Assembly: GCA_002359735.1 (NCBI GenBank) | Contig: DENS01000007.1 | Span: 49,973 to 113,972 of the forward strand | Origin: Micavibrio sp. UBA2638 | Lineage (GTDB): Bacteria; Pseudomonadota; Alphaproteobacteria; Micavibrionales; Micavibrionaceae | Direction: 5' to 3' | DNA length: 64,000 nucleotides | Part shown: positions 23,884-33,589 of the stretch, piece after piece | Position numbering within the stretch: the stretch's first letter is position 1 | Layout: every line of letters starts with the position of its first letter | The notes under the pieces: generated by a model | Seen by the model: the letters and a program-made list of their open reading frames with translations, nothing else | Databases searched by the model: none | What the model was told of the DNA's origin: nothing | Program-made: the position numbers and the translations under genes

Positions 23884-24795
23884 TTATCCGTGTGCAACTT
23901 TGGCAACTTCGGCAGCAAAATCTTCTTCTTCGCGTTCAATGCCTTCACCAAGTTCAAAGCGTACAAAGCCTGTTAACTTGATGTCTTCACCGGCATCTTT
24001 CAACACTTGTGCGACCTTTGTTTTTCCATCCATGATGAATGGTTGCTCCAATAAGCAGATTTGACCAAAGAAGTTTTTGTTCAAATCGCCCATTACGATG
24101 CCTTCCAAACGATCTTCGGGCTTGCCAGAGGCGCGGTGTTTTTCTGTCAGGACGGCTTTTTCACGCTCAATCGCTTCTGCGTCAACACTGTCTTTATCCA
24201 AAAATTCCGGTCGTGCAGCGGCCGCGTGCATTGCAACCTGTTTGGCCAGATCAGCAATTTTATCCTTGGAGGCATCGGCTTCCATGGCGACAAGGACGCC
24301 AATTTTACCAATGTTTTCGGCCAAAGCGCTGTGTACATAAGGCACGACAACACCATTATTGACTTCCAGTGTATCCATGCGGCGGATGCTCATATGTTCA
24401 CCGATTGTTGCAATAAGGCTGGTCAATGTGTCTTCAACGCTTTTGCCATTACCGTAATCGGCGGCCTTCAGGGCCTCTACATCGCTAACGTTGATGGCAA
24501 TTTCAGCAACTTTAAGGGCAAATTCCTGAAATTTTTCATTGCGGGCAACGAAGTCTGTTTCGGAATTAACCTCAACCACAGCCCCTTTATTGCCGGATGT
24601 TGCAATGGCAATCAAACCTTCGGCCGCTGTGCGCCCCGATTTCTTGGCGGCTTTGGCCAGACCGGCCGTACGAAGCCAGTCAACGGCCGCTTCCATGTCA
24701 CCATTGTTTTCAACCAGTGCCTTTTTGGCATCCATCATGCCAACGCCGGTTTTTTCGCGTAACTCTTTTACATCTGATGCTTTAATATCAGCCAT
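23884..24795 (-). CDS. tsf: translation elongation factor Ts
   Basis: Nucleotide exchange factor for EF-Tu, 303 residues. The N-terminal UBA-like domain has VKELREKTGVGMMDAKKALVE and GLAKAAKKSGRTAAEGLI; the core has NSETDFVARNEKF, and the C-terminal VLLEQPFI-like block (ICLLEQPFIMDGKTKV) is present. Cotranscribed with rpsB 33 bases upstream, the standard bacterial pair. GGAGATAG lies before the ATG. The usual downstream partners pyrH-frr are not here: the islet and IS30 element lie where they would be expected. Confidence 0.97.
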   Translation of the reverse strand: MADIKASDVKELREKTGVGMMDAKKALVENNGDMEAAVDWLRTAGLAKAAKKSGRTAAEGLIAIATSGNKGAVVEVNSETDFVARNEKFQEFALKVAEIAINVSDVEALKAADYGNGKSVEDTLTSLIATIGEHMSIRRMDTLEVNNGVVVPYVHSALAENIGKIGVLVAMEADASKDKIADLAKQVAMHAAAARPEFLDKDSVDAEAIEREKAVLTEKHRASGKPEDRLEGIVMGDLNKNFFGQICLLEQPFIMDGKTKVAQVLKDAGEDIKLTGFVRFELGEGIEREEEDFAAEVAKVAHG

Positions 24796-24828
24796 AATAA
24801 TCTATCTCCTTTAATTCAAAAAATTCAT

Positions 24829-25740
24829 TTAAGCGCTTGCTGCTTTTTTGGCTTCTTCAGACGGCTTTTCGTCTTCTTTTGCTGCTGGTTCGGCCTTGTC
24901 AGCGGTTTTGGCTTTTTTGCCTGATTGGGCGTCAAGACGCGCCTTTTCACCAGGTGTCAGCTCTTCTTCTTCGTCTTTCTTCTTTGCCTTAGGCACGTTT
25001 ACCTTTACGTCCTCTGCGGCGCCCATATCAACACCAGAGCGTGATAATTCAGCCTGCAGACCGTCAAGAATGGCATCCGCGAAAAGATCGCAATACAGGT
25101 CAATCGCGCGCAATGCATCATCGTTACCGGGGATAACGTAATCAACGCCATCCGGGCTTGCGTTTGAATCGACAATGGCAAATACAGGAATGCCCAGTTT
25201 ATTGGCTTCTTTAATGGCGATATCTTCGTTCATTGTGTCGATCACGAACAAGGCATCCGGTTGGCCGCCCATGTCTTTGATCCCGCCGATAGAAAGCTCC
25301 AGCTTATCACGTTCACGCGTAAGCATCAGGATTTCTTTCTTTGTGCGTGTGTCCATCTGCGCTGGATCATTCAACAGCGTATCTAATTCACGCAGGCGTG
25401 CAATAGATTTTGAAATTGTTTTCCAGTTGGTCATCATACCACCAAGCCAGCGGTGATTTACGAAGTACTGGCCAGAACGCTTTGCCGATTCCTTGATTTT
25501 GTTTTGTGCCTGACGCTTTGTTCCAACAAACAGAACCCGGCCGCCATTGGCAACGATGTCGCGCATGGCTTTGATGGCTGTTTCCAGCATCGGCGTTGTT
25601 TGTTGCAAATCAAGAATGTGAACATTGTTACGCACACCGAAAATAAACGGGCGCATTTTAGGGTTCCAGCGATGTGTGTGGTGACCGAAGTGAACGCCCG
25701 CTTCCAGAAGTTGACGCATTGTAAATGTAGGTATTGCCAT
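24829..25740 (-). CDS. rpsB: 30S ribosomal protein S2
   Basis: 303 residues. The start at 25740 gives the family N-terminus MAIPTFTMRQLLEAGVHFGHHTHRWNP with AAAGGA upstream; an in-frame ATG 27 codons earlier was rejected. Conserved blocks are MRPFIFGVRNNVHILDL, FVGTKRQAQ, RWLGGMMTNWKTI and GIPVFAIVDSNASPDGVDYVIPGNDDA. The C-terminus carries a Lys/Glu/Ala-rich extension of about 60 residues (KKKDEEEELTPGEKARLDAQ...), as seen in other alphaproteobacterial S2 proteins. Confidence 0.97.
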   Translation of the reverse strand: MAIPTFTMRQLLEAGVHFGHHTHRWNPKMRPFIFGVRNNVHILDLQQTTPMLETAIKAMRDIVANGGRVLFVGTKRQAQNKIKESAKRSGQYFVNHRWLGGMMTNWKTISKSIARLRELDTLLNDPAQMDTRTKKEILMLTRERDKLELSIGGIKDMGGQPDALFVIDTMNEDIAIKEANKLGIPVFAIVDSNASPDGVDYVIPGNDDALRAIDLYCDLFADAILDGLQAELSRSGVDMGAAEDVKVNVPKAKKKDEEEELTPGEKARLDAQSGKKAKTADKAEPAAKEDEKPSEEAKKAASA

Positions 25741-25867
25741 AGTATAAAATTCCTTTCGTCCGGTTATACCTCTGCGGGCCTTGGTCTGATATATTTCAGA
25801 CACCGGTTTGGAAACCCGCATGTGTAGTTAAAATTTCAACAGCCAACATGACTGTTGTTGCTGGAGT
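25741..25867 (-). promoter_or_regulatory. rpsB leader
   Basis: About 120 bases between the predicted transcription start and the rpsB ATG. It contains two inverted repeats, CAACAG/CTGTTG (25838-25857) and TCTGA/TCAGA (25786-25801). Such a leader could allow S2 autoregulation, known for gammaproteobacterial rpsB, but no conserved leader motif is recognised. Confidence 0.3.
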
Positions 25868-25895
25868 GATATATCAGAATAGCGCGTATTTGCAA
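25868..25895 (-). promoter_or_regulatory. likely rpsB-tsf promoter
   Basis: On the minus strand TTGCAA (25890-25895), a 16-base spacer and TATATC (25868-25873), lying 38 bases past the dnaE stop. Confidence 0.5.
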
Positions 25896-25933
25896 GGAAA
25901 AAGTTAAGATCTGACCTTTAAAGGCGCATATTT

Positions 25934-28900
25934 TTATGCCTCGGCAATATTAATGACGCCCGGTTCTGCCGCTATGATGTTTCTGGCTTGCGCACTTAGC
26001 GACCAGCGGCCAGGCATCCGTAAGTGCACTTGTTGCCCGGTATCAAGGTGCATGTACAATGAAACGCGTGCGCGCCCTGCTCCTTCAATGTCCAGGAATT
26101 CTTTGATTTTCTTCAGTCCGTCGGGTTTGTTCATTGTGATTTTTATTTCCTGGATCTTACCTTCCAATGCACTTTCCAATAGCTGTATGCCGTGTGATAG
26201 CATGCGGGTCTGGTCTTCTTTTACCTCTGCATCGATATTCAACAAAAGCATCTCTCCGGGAATGAGTAGATCACGGCTCATGGCCAATGTTTCTGAAAAG
26301 ATCATGACCTCGTATACACCGCTAGGGTCGGAGAGTTGCAGGAAGGCATATTTGCTGCCTTTTTGTGATACTTTTTCCTGTTTTTTCAAAAGAACACCAG
26401 CCAGCTGCGTCCGAATGGCTGACATTTGCGCCAATCGCTCTTCCAGCTCAATAAAGGTCATGACGCCTAATTTTTCAAACTGTTCCAGTTTGCCATCGAG
26501 CGGGTGTGCAGAGAGATAAAAGCCAACAGCAGAAAATTCTTTGGCCAGTTTTTCAAGCTGGTCCCATGCCTTGACCTCAGGAAGGTCGGGCAGGCCGAGC
26601 CCGCTTCCCTCCTCCGGGCCGCCAAACAGGCTAACTTGTCCACTTTGGCGCTCTTCCTCCAGTGATTGCGCATGGCGCAGTATGATATCAGCCGAAGCAC
26701 TCATTTGCGCGCGGTTTTCGTTCATACTGTCAAATGCCCCGGCGCAGACCATCTGTTCAAATTGTCGGCGGTTCATGTTCTTTGGATTCAGGCGTGATAC
26801 AAAATCGTTTAAATCTTTAAACACCCCGTTTTCGCTGCGTTCCATGACAATATTGCTCATGGCTGCCTCCCCCACCCCTTTTAGCGCACCAAGGGCATAG
26901 CGGACGCTGCCCTCTTCCACCTGAAAGTCGGAATAGGATTTATTGATATCAGGGGTTCGTAATTCCAATTCATTTTTATCCATATCTTGTTTAAAGATCG
27001 CGAGTTTGTCGGTGTTGCCTAAATCCAGCGTCATGGAGGCCGCCATAAATTCAATGGGGTGGTTGGCTTTCAGCCATGCCGTCCAATAGGCAATCAGGGC
27101 GTAAGCCGCGGCGTGGGATTTATTAAAACCGTAACCGGCGAATTTGGCGATTTGATCGAAAATTTCGGATGATTTTTCTTTCGGAACCTGATGATGCTCG
27201 GCCGCGCCAGTTACAAACATGGCGCGCTGCGCGTCCATTTCGGCCTGTATTTTCTTACCCATCGCCCGCCGCAGCAAATCCGCGCCGCCAAGTGTGTATC
27301 CCGCCAGGGCCTGTGCGGCCTGCATGACCTGCTCCTGATAAATCATGATCCCGTAGGTTTCTGTTAGATAGGGTTCCAAAATGGGGTGCATATAATCGGG
27401 GTCTTCAATACCATCTTTTCGTTTCGCGTATAACGGAATATTATCCATCGGCCCCGGCCTGTATAGGGAAACAAGGGCGATGATATCTTCAAAACAATTG
27501 GGTTTTGTTTTACGAAGGGCATCACGCATACCGGCCGATTCCAGCTGAAACACGCCAACCGTATTCCCGCATGCAATCAAATCATAAGCCGGTTTGTTAT
27601 CAATCGGAACCTTTAGAATATCAATTTTTTCACCGGTGGATTTTTCCACCAGCTCAACGGCTTTTTGTATGACCGTCATGGTTTTTAAACCGAGAAAGTC
27701 AAATTTCACAAGCCCGGCCTGTTCCACATATTTCATGTTAAATTGGGTTACGGGCATGTCTGAGCGCGGGTCGCGGTATAATGGAATGAGCTCATTCAGT
27801 GGCCGGTCACCAATCACAACCCCCGCCGCATGCGTTGAAGCATGTCTATACAGCCCTTCTAGCTGCAGGGCTATGGTGATTAATTTGTCATGGGTTTCAT
27901 CCGATTTACGCAGAAGCCGTAAATCCGGGTCGGCCTCTAATGCCTCCTCCAATGTCATGGGGTTGGCCGGATTATTCGGTATCATTTTGGCGATGCGGTC
28001 AACAACGCCATATGGCATTTGTAAAACGCGCCCAACGTCACGCACCACCGCGCGGGCCTGTAGCTTACCGAACGTAATGATCTGCGCAACGCGGTCTGTT
28101 CCGTATTTTTGTTGTACATAGCGTATAACCTCTTCACGACGGTCTTGGCAGAAATCGACATCAAAGTCGGGCATGGACACGCGTTCCGGGTTCAGGAAGC
28201 GTTCAAAAAGCAGCCCAAATTTCAACGGATCAAGGTCAGTGATTTTTAATGCCCAGGCCACAATAGAGCCTGCCCCGGACCCCCGCCCCGGTCCCACCGG
28301 TATGTTGTGATCTTTGGCCCATTTAATGAAATCCGAACAAATTAGGAAATATCCGGGGAAACCCATCTGTTCAATAACGTTCAATTCGAATTCCAAGCGG
28401 TCAAAATACGGTTTTGAGATTTCTTCTGCGCTGCCTTCATTAAAGGGGATGACAAAGTTATCAAGGCGCCATTGCAAGCCTGCCTTTGATTGCGCGCGTA
28501 ATTCTTCGGTCTCGCTGCGGCCGCCTTCTGTGTCAAAAGCCGGCAATAACGGTTTGATAGGTTCCAGCAAAAACGAGCAGCGCTGTGCAATGGTTAGTGT
28601 GTTTTGTATGGCTTCCGGCACGTCTTTAAACAGCTCGCACATCTCTGCGCTGGATTTAAAGTAATGTTCGGGCGTTACTTTGCGGCGGTCTTCCTCGGTG
28701 ACATAGCGCCCTTCGGAAATACACAGGAGTGCATCATGCGCCTCGTGCGTGGCGCGTTCGGGGAAATAGCAATCATTTGTGGCAACCAGCTGTACATCGT
28801 GTTTATAGGCCAAATCTATCAAGGCATCTTCTATGTTGTCTTCTGCGGCAAGGTTGTGGCGTTGCAGTTCAATATAGAACCTGTCACCAAAAATGCTTTT

Positions 28901-29350
28901 AAGTCGCAGAAGTTCCTCTTCGGCTTTATCATTCTGGCCATGATGCAAATGGTCGTTGATAGGGCCTTTCATGCCCCCGCTTAGGCAGATCAGGTCATCG
29001 GAAAAATTGCCGAGCGCATTTACGTCCACGCCCACGCATTCTTCAAAGCCGTCCAGATGGGCGGCGCTAACGATTTTACACAGGTTTTTAAAACCATTTT
29101 CGGTTTGAACCAGAAAAACGAGCTGGTGCCCCGCGCCCGTGGCAAGCTGAGTGCCCAATATGGGTTGAATTCCGTTATTGCTGGCCTCCAAAGCAAATTC
29201 CATCGCCCCAAACAAATTATTTGTATCGGTCACGGCCACGGCGGGCATTTTAGCGCGCTTACAGAGTTTAATCAGGTCCTTGACCTTGATCGCCCCTTCT
29301 GCCAGTGAATACGCCGAATGGGTATGCAAGTGTATGAATTGTTGGCTCAT
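25934..29350 (-). CDS. dnaE: DNA polymerase III alpha subunit
   Basis: Replicative polymerase, 1138 residues, DnaE1 type. The N-terminal PHP domain begins FIHLHTHSAYSLAEGAI, with AVTDTNNLFGA. The catalytic palm holds GPGRGSGAGSIVAW and the aspartates of MPDFDVDFCQDRREEV. A helix-hairpin-helix, an OB fold near residue ~980 and a C-terminal tail follow. PHP metal ligands look mostly intact. It is downstream of lolC-lolD, the conserved alphaproteobacterial order, and its 3' end abuts the rpsB promoter. Confidence 0.97.
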   Translation of the reverse strand: MSQQFIHLHTHSAYSLAEGAIKVKDLIKLCKRAKMPAVAVTDTNNLFGAMEFALEASNNGIQPILGTQLATGAGHQLVFLVQTENGFKNLCKIVSAAHLDGFEECVGVDVNALGNFSDDLICLSGGMKGPINDHLHHGQNDKAEEELLRLKSIFGDRFYIELQRHNLAAEDNIEDALIDLAYKHDVQLVATNDCYFPERATHEAHDALLCISEGRYVTEEDRRKVTPEHYFKSSAEMCELFKDVPEAIQNTLTIAQRCSFLLEPIKPLLPAFDTEGGRSETEELRAQSKAGLQWRLDNFVIPFNEGSAEEISKPYFDRLEFELNVIEQMGFPGYFLICSDFIKWAKDHNIPVGPGRGSGAGSIVAWALKITDLDPLKFGLLFERFLNPERVSMPDFDVDFCQDRREEVIRYVQQKYGTDRVAQIITFGKLQARAVVRDVGRVLQMPYGVVDRIAKMIPNNPANPMTLEEALEADPDLRLLRKSDETHDKLITIALQLEGLYRHASTHAAGVVIGDRPLNELIPLYRDPRSDMPVTQFNMKYVEQAGLVKFDFLGLKTMTVIQKAVELVEKSTGEKIDILKVPIDNKPAYDLIACGNTVGVFQLESAGMRDALRKTKPNCFEDIIALVSLYRPGPMDNIPLYAKRKDGIEDPDYMHPILEPYLTETYGIMIYQEQVMQAAQALAGYTLGGADLLRRAMGKKIQAEMDAQRAMFVTGAAEHHQVPKEKSSEIFDQIAKFAGYGFNKSHAAAYALIAYWTAWLKANHPIEFMAASMTLDLGNTDKLAIFKQDMDKNELELRTPDINKSYSDFQVEEGSVRYALGALKGVGEAAMSNIVMERSENGVFKDLNDFVSRLNPKNMNRRQFEQMVCAGAFDSMNENRAQMSASADIILRHAQSLEEERQSGQVSLFGGPEEGSGLGLPDLPEVKAWDQLEKLAKEFSAVGFYLSAHPLDGKLEQFEKLGVMTFIELEERLAQMSAIRTQLAGVLLKKQEKVSQKGSKYAFLQLSDPSGVYEVMIFSETLAMSRDLLIPGEMLLLNIDAEVKEDQTRMLSHGIQLLESALEGKIQEIKITMNKPDGLKKIKEFLDIEGAGRARVSLYMHLDTGQQVHLRMPGRWSLSAQARNIIAAEPGVINIAEA

Positions 29351-29386
29351 GGCTTTAATCTAAAGTCATTATGCACAGATTACCAG

Positions 29387-30151
29387 CTACAGATTCAATA
29401 TTTTCCCAGCTTTTAGCTCAAGAATACGGTCCATCTGATCCGCCAGGTCCATATTGTGGGTCGCAATCAGTGCGCCAATTTTATGAACGCGAACCTGTTC
29501 CAGCAAGATGTTGAACACGTCCTCTGATGTTTCCGGGTCTAAATTGCCGGTCGGTTCATCGGCAAATAACAATCTGGGGTCGTTGATCAGTGCCCGCGCG
29601 ATGGCCACACGCTGTTGCTCCCCCCCTGACAAACGTGATGGTCTATGGGTTAAGCGCGCGCCCAAACCAAGGGCCTTCAGGCGCTCGGCTGCTTTTTCAT
29701 GGGCCTCTTTCTTTTTAATGCCAGCAATGATCTGGGGCATAGCCACGTTTTCCAGCGCGGTAAATTCAGGCAAAAGGTGGTGGAACTGGTAAACAAAACC
29801 AATTTCTGTCAGGCGTAATTTTGTCCGTTTTTTATCGCCCATCTTTTCCGCTTGCTGACCTGCAATGGACAGGCGCCCTGATGTGGGTTTGTCCAGCAGG
29901 CCAAGAATTTGTAGCAAGGTGGATTTACCAGATCCGCTGGGGCCAACCAGTGCGCATAGCTCCCCCCCTTCGATTTTTAAATCAAGGTTATTTAGGACAT
30001 TCAGCCTGTTGCCGCCTTGTTCAAACGTTTTGGTAACGCCCCGTGCCAGTAACAGGGCCTCACTTTTAATGGCCTCGGCGACGGTTTTTAATTTGTCCGG
30101 GGCCATGGCTTGCGGCTTTTTGGGGGCCGTCTCGGCATGTTTTTTATTCAT
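29387..30151 (-). CDS. lolD: lipoprotein-releasing ABC transporter ATPase LolD
   Basis: ATPase of the LolCDE inner-membrane complex that extracts lipoproteins for transfer to LolA. 254 residues from the ATG at 30151, which overlaps the lolC stop by 8 bases (ATGAATAA). Walker A GPSGSGKST, the LolD-typical FVYQFHHLLPEFTALENVAMP, signature LSGGEQQRVAIARAL and Walker B LLFADEPTGNLD are all present. About 30 extra N-terminal residues (MNKKHAETAPKKPQA...) precede the ABC domain. An upstream in-frame start inside lolC was rejected. Confidence 0.95.
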   Translation of the reverse strand: MNKKHAETAPKKPQAMAPDKLKTVAEAIKSEALLLARGVTKTFEQGGNRLNVLNNLDLKIEGGELCALVGPSGSGKSTLLQILGLLDKPTSGRLSIAGQQAEKMGDKKRTKLRLTEIGFVYQFHHLLPEFTALENVAMPQIIAGIKKKEAHEKAAERLKALGLGARLTHRPSRLSGGEQQRVAIARALINDPRLLFADEPTGNLDPETSEDVFNILLEQVRVHKIGALIATHNMDLADQMDRILELKAGKILNL

Positions 30152-31388
30152 AACGCAGCGCCTCCACCGGGTCCAATCGTGCCGCGCGCCATGCAGGGTA
30201 TATTGTGGCGGCAAAGGATAGGAATAAAGCCATGCAAACAACGGCCGTTACTTCCTGCCAATCAATCTCTGCTGGCAATTGCGATAGGAAATAGATTTCA
30301 TCCGAAAAGAGCTCGGCCCCGCTAAGCCCTTCTATGAATTGCCGTATTTCTTCAATATTCATGGCAAACCCTATACCGAGCAATGCACCAAAGGCCGTAC
30401 CCATTATACCAATGCTGGAGCCTGTCAGGACGAATATTTTTAGCATGGAAAAGCTGGAGGCCCCCATGGTACGCATAATGGCAATATCCTGGCCTTTGTC
30501 TTTTACAAGCATAATCATCGACGAAATAATGTTAAAAGCCGCAATAAGTATAATCATGGTCAGGATTAAGAACATTACATTGCGTTCTGTTTTTAAGGCT
30601 GTATAGAAACTCTGGTTGGTATCGCGCCAGTCGTATACCTTGGCACGGCCTTGAACGGCCAGTTCAATTGCCTTGCGCATAACATCCAGCTTTTCAGGGT
30701 CTTCCAGAAAAACCTCTACGGATGTAACGGCCCCTTTTTGCTTGAAAAAATTTTGGGCCTGTTGAAGGGACATAAATACAAAACCACTGTTGTATTCATA
30801 CATACCAACATCAAAAACCAACCCGACCGTATAGGTACGTGAAACAGGCATATTGCCAAATGGGGTGCTTTTTGTTTGCGGGGAGGTTAATTTTATTTTG
30901 TCGCCGGGATAAACTTTGAATTTTTCAGACAACACCTTGCCAATGGCGACCTCTCCCTGGTTCATGTTCTCGAGGGCGCCCATTTGGATGGAGTTGGCCA
31001 GAATGTCGCGACGTTTGAAGTCTTCAGTCCGTATTCCGCGAACCAGAACACCGCTGGCCATACTGTTTTGCGATATCAGGGCCTGCCCCTCTAATATGGG
31101 GGCGGCGGTTTTAATACCGTCCATGAAAATCAGTTCATCCTTCAGGCTATCGTAATTGGTCATGGATCCCGTCACGGCATATAGATTCATATGCCCGTTT
31201 AAGCCAAGAATGCGGCTAAACAGCTCTTGACGGAACCCGTTCATGACGCTCATAACGATAATCAGGGTTGCCACCCCCAACATTATGCCCGTAAACGAGA
31301 AACCGGCGATAACAGAAACGAAGCCCTCGGCTTTTCTGCTGCGTAAATAACGAAATGCAACCAGTTTCTCAAAACGTGAAAACAGCAT
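30144..31388 (-). CDS. lolC: lipoprotein-releasing ABC transporter permease LolC/LolE
   Basis: Inner-membrane permease, 414 residues. The cytoplasmic N-terminus FEKLVAFRYLRSRKAEGFVSVI leads into span 1 (~25-48); a large periplasmic domain follows (~50-270); then three spans (VMFLILTMIILIAAFNIISSM, ...GSSIGIMGTAFGALLGIGFAM, VTAVVCMALFLSFAATIYPA). The last residues YPAWRAARLDPVEALRYE are a family hallmark. A single permease gene suggests the LolCE-less homodimeric form (LolF-type) common outside Enterobacteria, although a second copy could be elsewhere. Confidence 0.94.
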   Translation of the reverse strand: MLFSRFEKLVAFRYLRSRKAEGFVSVIAGFSFTGIMLGVATLIIVMSVMNGFRQELFSRILGLNGHMNLYAVTGSMTNYDSLKDELIFMDGIKTAAPILEGQALISQNSMASGVLVRGIRTEDFKRRDILANSIQMGALENMNQGEVAIGKVLSEKFKVYPGDKIKLTSPQTKSTPFGNMPVSRTYTVGLVFDVGMYEYNSGFVFMSLQQAQNFFKQKGAVTSVEVFLEDPEKLDVMRKAIELAVQGRAKVYDWRDTNQSFYTALKTERNVMFLILTMIILIAAFNIISSMIMLVKDKGQDIAIMRTMGASSFSMLKIFVLTGSSIGIMGTAFGALLGIGFAMNIEEIRQFIEGLSGAELFSDEIYFLSQLPAEIDWQEVTAVVCMALFLSFAATIYPAWRAARLDPVEALRYE

Positions 31389-31391
31389 GAA

Positions 31392-32852
31392 TTAATAGGC
31401 CTTCCCGAAAATAACGCTTTGCCCATTATCGCTAAAGGGCATGCAGCGGGCGGTGATGGCGTTTTCTTTCTTTACGCGCGCCAGATCTGCGTCGTCCAGA
31501 ACGGCAATTGGTGTTTTGACGAAGCCTTTATGGCCAGATTTATAGAGATCTTCCATGTCTGCTAATGTTTTGGCCTCGGTAATGTTTTGCTCCATAAAAT
31601 CTTTGGCGCGTTGATACAAAGTGATGTGAATATCATCAAGAATACCTTGTATCTGTTGCATAAATTCAGATGCTTTGCAGCTAGCTTTGCTATCGCGGCC
31701 CAAGTCACGGCGGACATGCGTCAACGTCCCTTCCTGCATTTCCCGTGCGCCGATTTCAACACGCACAGGAACCCCTTTTTTGATCATGCCCCACATCTTA
31801 TCGGGCGTTCTGGAATCGCTATTATTAATTTTGGCACGAATTCCAATGGCCCTTAGTTGCGCAACGATATCGGCGCAATAGGCAAGGATTTTGTCTTTAT
31901 CCTGATCATCGCGCAGGATTGGAATAATGCCCACCGGATAAGGGGCGACACGCGGCGGCATCACCATACCGTCATCATCGCCGTGAACCATAATCATGGC
32001 ACCGATCGTACGCGTGGATAGCCCCCAGCTTGTGGTGTGTGCATAGCTCTCGTCGCCATCACGGTTTTGGTATTTTATACCAATTGATTTAGCAAAATTT
32101 TGTCCCATATAATGCGACGTTGCCGATTGCAAGGCTTTGCCATCTTGCATCATGGCTTCGATGGTCAATGTCGATACGGCTCCCGGGAATGTTTCTTCGG
32201 GTGTTTTTTTGCCGCGAATAACTGGAACGGCCATATAGTTTTCAACCAGATCGGCATATGCCTCCAGCATTTTTTCGTGGTCCTCAACGCCGCCTTTTTC
32301 ATCTTCAAATGCGTTATGCCCCTCTTGCCACAAAAATTCGGATGTTCGAAGGAATATACGGGTGCGTAATTCCCAGCGCATAACGTTACACCATTGGTTC
32401 AGTTTCAAAGGCAGGTCGCGATAGGATTGCACCCAGCGTGCCATGGTATCACCAATTATGGTTTCAGATGTCGGACGGATGATGTAAGGGTCTTCAAGTT
32501 TGGCAGATGGCGCGGGTCCCAGTTTCCCGTCTTCATCAGCTTCCAGACGATGATGTGTAACAACAGCGCATTCTTTGGCAAAGCCGTCAACATGTTCTGC
32601 CTCTCGGCTCATGAACTCCATAGGGATCAATAATGGAAAATATGCGTTTTCAACGTCCAGATCTTTGATCATAGCATCAAAGTTCTTTTGGATATTCTCC
32701 CATACCGCATAACCATAGGGTTTGATTATCATACAGCCGCGAACGGGAGAATTCTCGGCCATATCCGCGGCCTTAATGACTTGCTGATACCATTCAGGAA
32801 AATCATCTTCGCGCGTTGGGGTTATTGCTGTTCTTGGTTTTTTATTGCTCAC
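31392..32852 (-). CDS. proS: prolyl-tRNA synthetase, archaeal/eukaryote-like type
   Basis: Class II synthetase of 486 residues that charges tRNA-Pro. The layout is that of the archaeal/eukaryotic lineage (TIGR00408-like): EDFPEWYQQVIKAADMAENS at the start, VRGCMIIKPYGYAVWENIQ, RPTSETIIG, motif 2 region WCNVMRWELRTRIFLRTSEFLWQEGH (read as two overlapping blocks), the anticodon-binding domain with PVRVEIGAREMQEG and a zinc-like C-terminal domain ending in a terminal tyrosine (FGKAY). Alphaproteobacteria usually carry a ~440-residue bacterial-type ProS in this conserved slot, so this looks like replacement in place. Confidence 0.93.
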   Translation of the reverse strand: MSNKKPRTAITPTREDDFPEWYQQVIKAADMAENSPVRGCMIIKPYGYAVWENIQKNFDAMIKDLDVENAYFPLLIPMEFMSREAEHVDGFAKECAVVTHHRLEADEDGKLGPAPSAKLEDPYIIRPTSETIIGDTMARWVQSYRDLPLKLNQWCNVMRWELRTRIFLRTSEFLWQEGHNAFEDEKGGVEDHEKMLEAYADLVENYMAVPVIRGKKTPEETFPGAVSTLTIEAMMQDGKALQSATSHYMGQNFAKSIGIKYQNRDGDESYAHTTSWGLSTRTIGAMIMVHGDDDGMVMPPRVAPYPVGIIPILRDDQDKDKILAYCADIVAQLRAIGIRAKINNSDSRTPDKMWGMIKKGVPVRVEIGAREMQEGTLTHVRRDLGRDSKASCKASEFMQQIQGILDDIHITLYQRAKDFMEQNITEAKTLADMEDLYKSGHKGFVKTPIAVLDDADLARVKKENAITARCMPFSDNGQSVIFGKAY

Positions 32853-32937
32853 GTTTCTATCTCCACTGAATTCGGTGTGCAGATTATGAAATTATGGCGC
32901 ATTTGTCCATGCCAAAGCGCACCTTAATCCATGATAA

Positions 32938-33582
32938 TTAATGATATTCGCCCTTTAGTGTATCCCCTTGATGGTTGCGGGATTGTTCTGGCGCGTGTTT
33001 TTCTGATGGCGATGAATTGTTGATGGTGGGAGTATTGTTGCCTGTGCTGCTTTGTGTTGTTTTGTCATCATAGCCCGGGGGCGGCGGCGTGATTTTATTG
33101 TCTATACAAAAGGTATTTACCTTACCAGTGATATCATGCCCGTTATAGGTGACTTTGCCGTCTTCGAAGACCTGAATTCCGGCAATATGTGCGTCAGATA
33201 TAATACCGATGGGGACGTTCAGATTAAACCGCTCCAACAGGTCAAGTTCCAGCGGAATGCGAATCGGATACACGCTGGAATCAAAGTGAACGCCAATGTC
33301 CGGCGCGGTGATGAAATTCCCTTTCGCGTCTATACCGGGTTTGTACGTTATATCGTCATCGGCAATATGATGAACGGCGCTTTTCTGGCATAAATCTTTT
33401 AATAATTTGTTTTTGGACAGCTTTTTCTGTTCTTCGGTTAACGGTGCATCGCCGTTACTATATTCGCTATCGGCGGCATAAGTCTGGGGGGCGGCGAATA
33501 GCAAAGCACAGCCCATAAGCAATATTAACGCGCTATGCCAGAGTTTATTAATGAGGACTGATAATCCGGGTGTATAGGGCAT
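32938..33582 (-). CDS. exported hypothetical protein
   Basis: 214 residues. An N-terminal signal peptide is visible (hydrophobic LWHSALILLMGCALLFAAP, cleavage probably after TYA, residue ~36). The mature part has a compact domain (residues ~60-165) with alternating strands (VHFDSSVYPIRIPLELDLL, GIQVFEDGKVTYNGHDITG) and two cysteines (~65 and ~159) that could form a disulfide, then a Pro/Ser/Thr/Asn-rich low-complexity tail. No family recognised. It lies between DUF1467 and proS, 8 bases from the former, in an otherwise conserved gene order, so it is an insertion into that order or a lineage-specific member. Confidence 0.65.
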   Translation of the reverse strand: MPYTPGLSVLINKLWHSALILLMGCALLFAAPQTYAADSEYSNGDAPLTEEQKKLSKNKLLKDLCQKSAVHHIADDDITYKPGIDAKGNFITAPDIGVHFDSSVYPIRIPLELDLLERFNLNVPIGIISDAHIAGIQVFEDGKVTYNGHDITGKVNTFCIDNKITPPPPGYDDKTTQSSTGNNTPTINNSSPSEKHAPEQSRNHQGDTLKGEYH

Positions 33583-33589
33583 GATAAAA

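Noticed and set aside
24061..24762. 233-codon plus-strand frame opposite tsf
   Set aside because: Fully antisense to conserved EF-Ts sequence; long antisense frames arise from codon bias.
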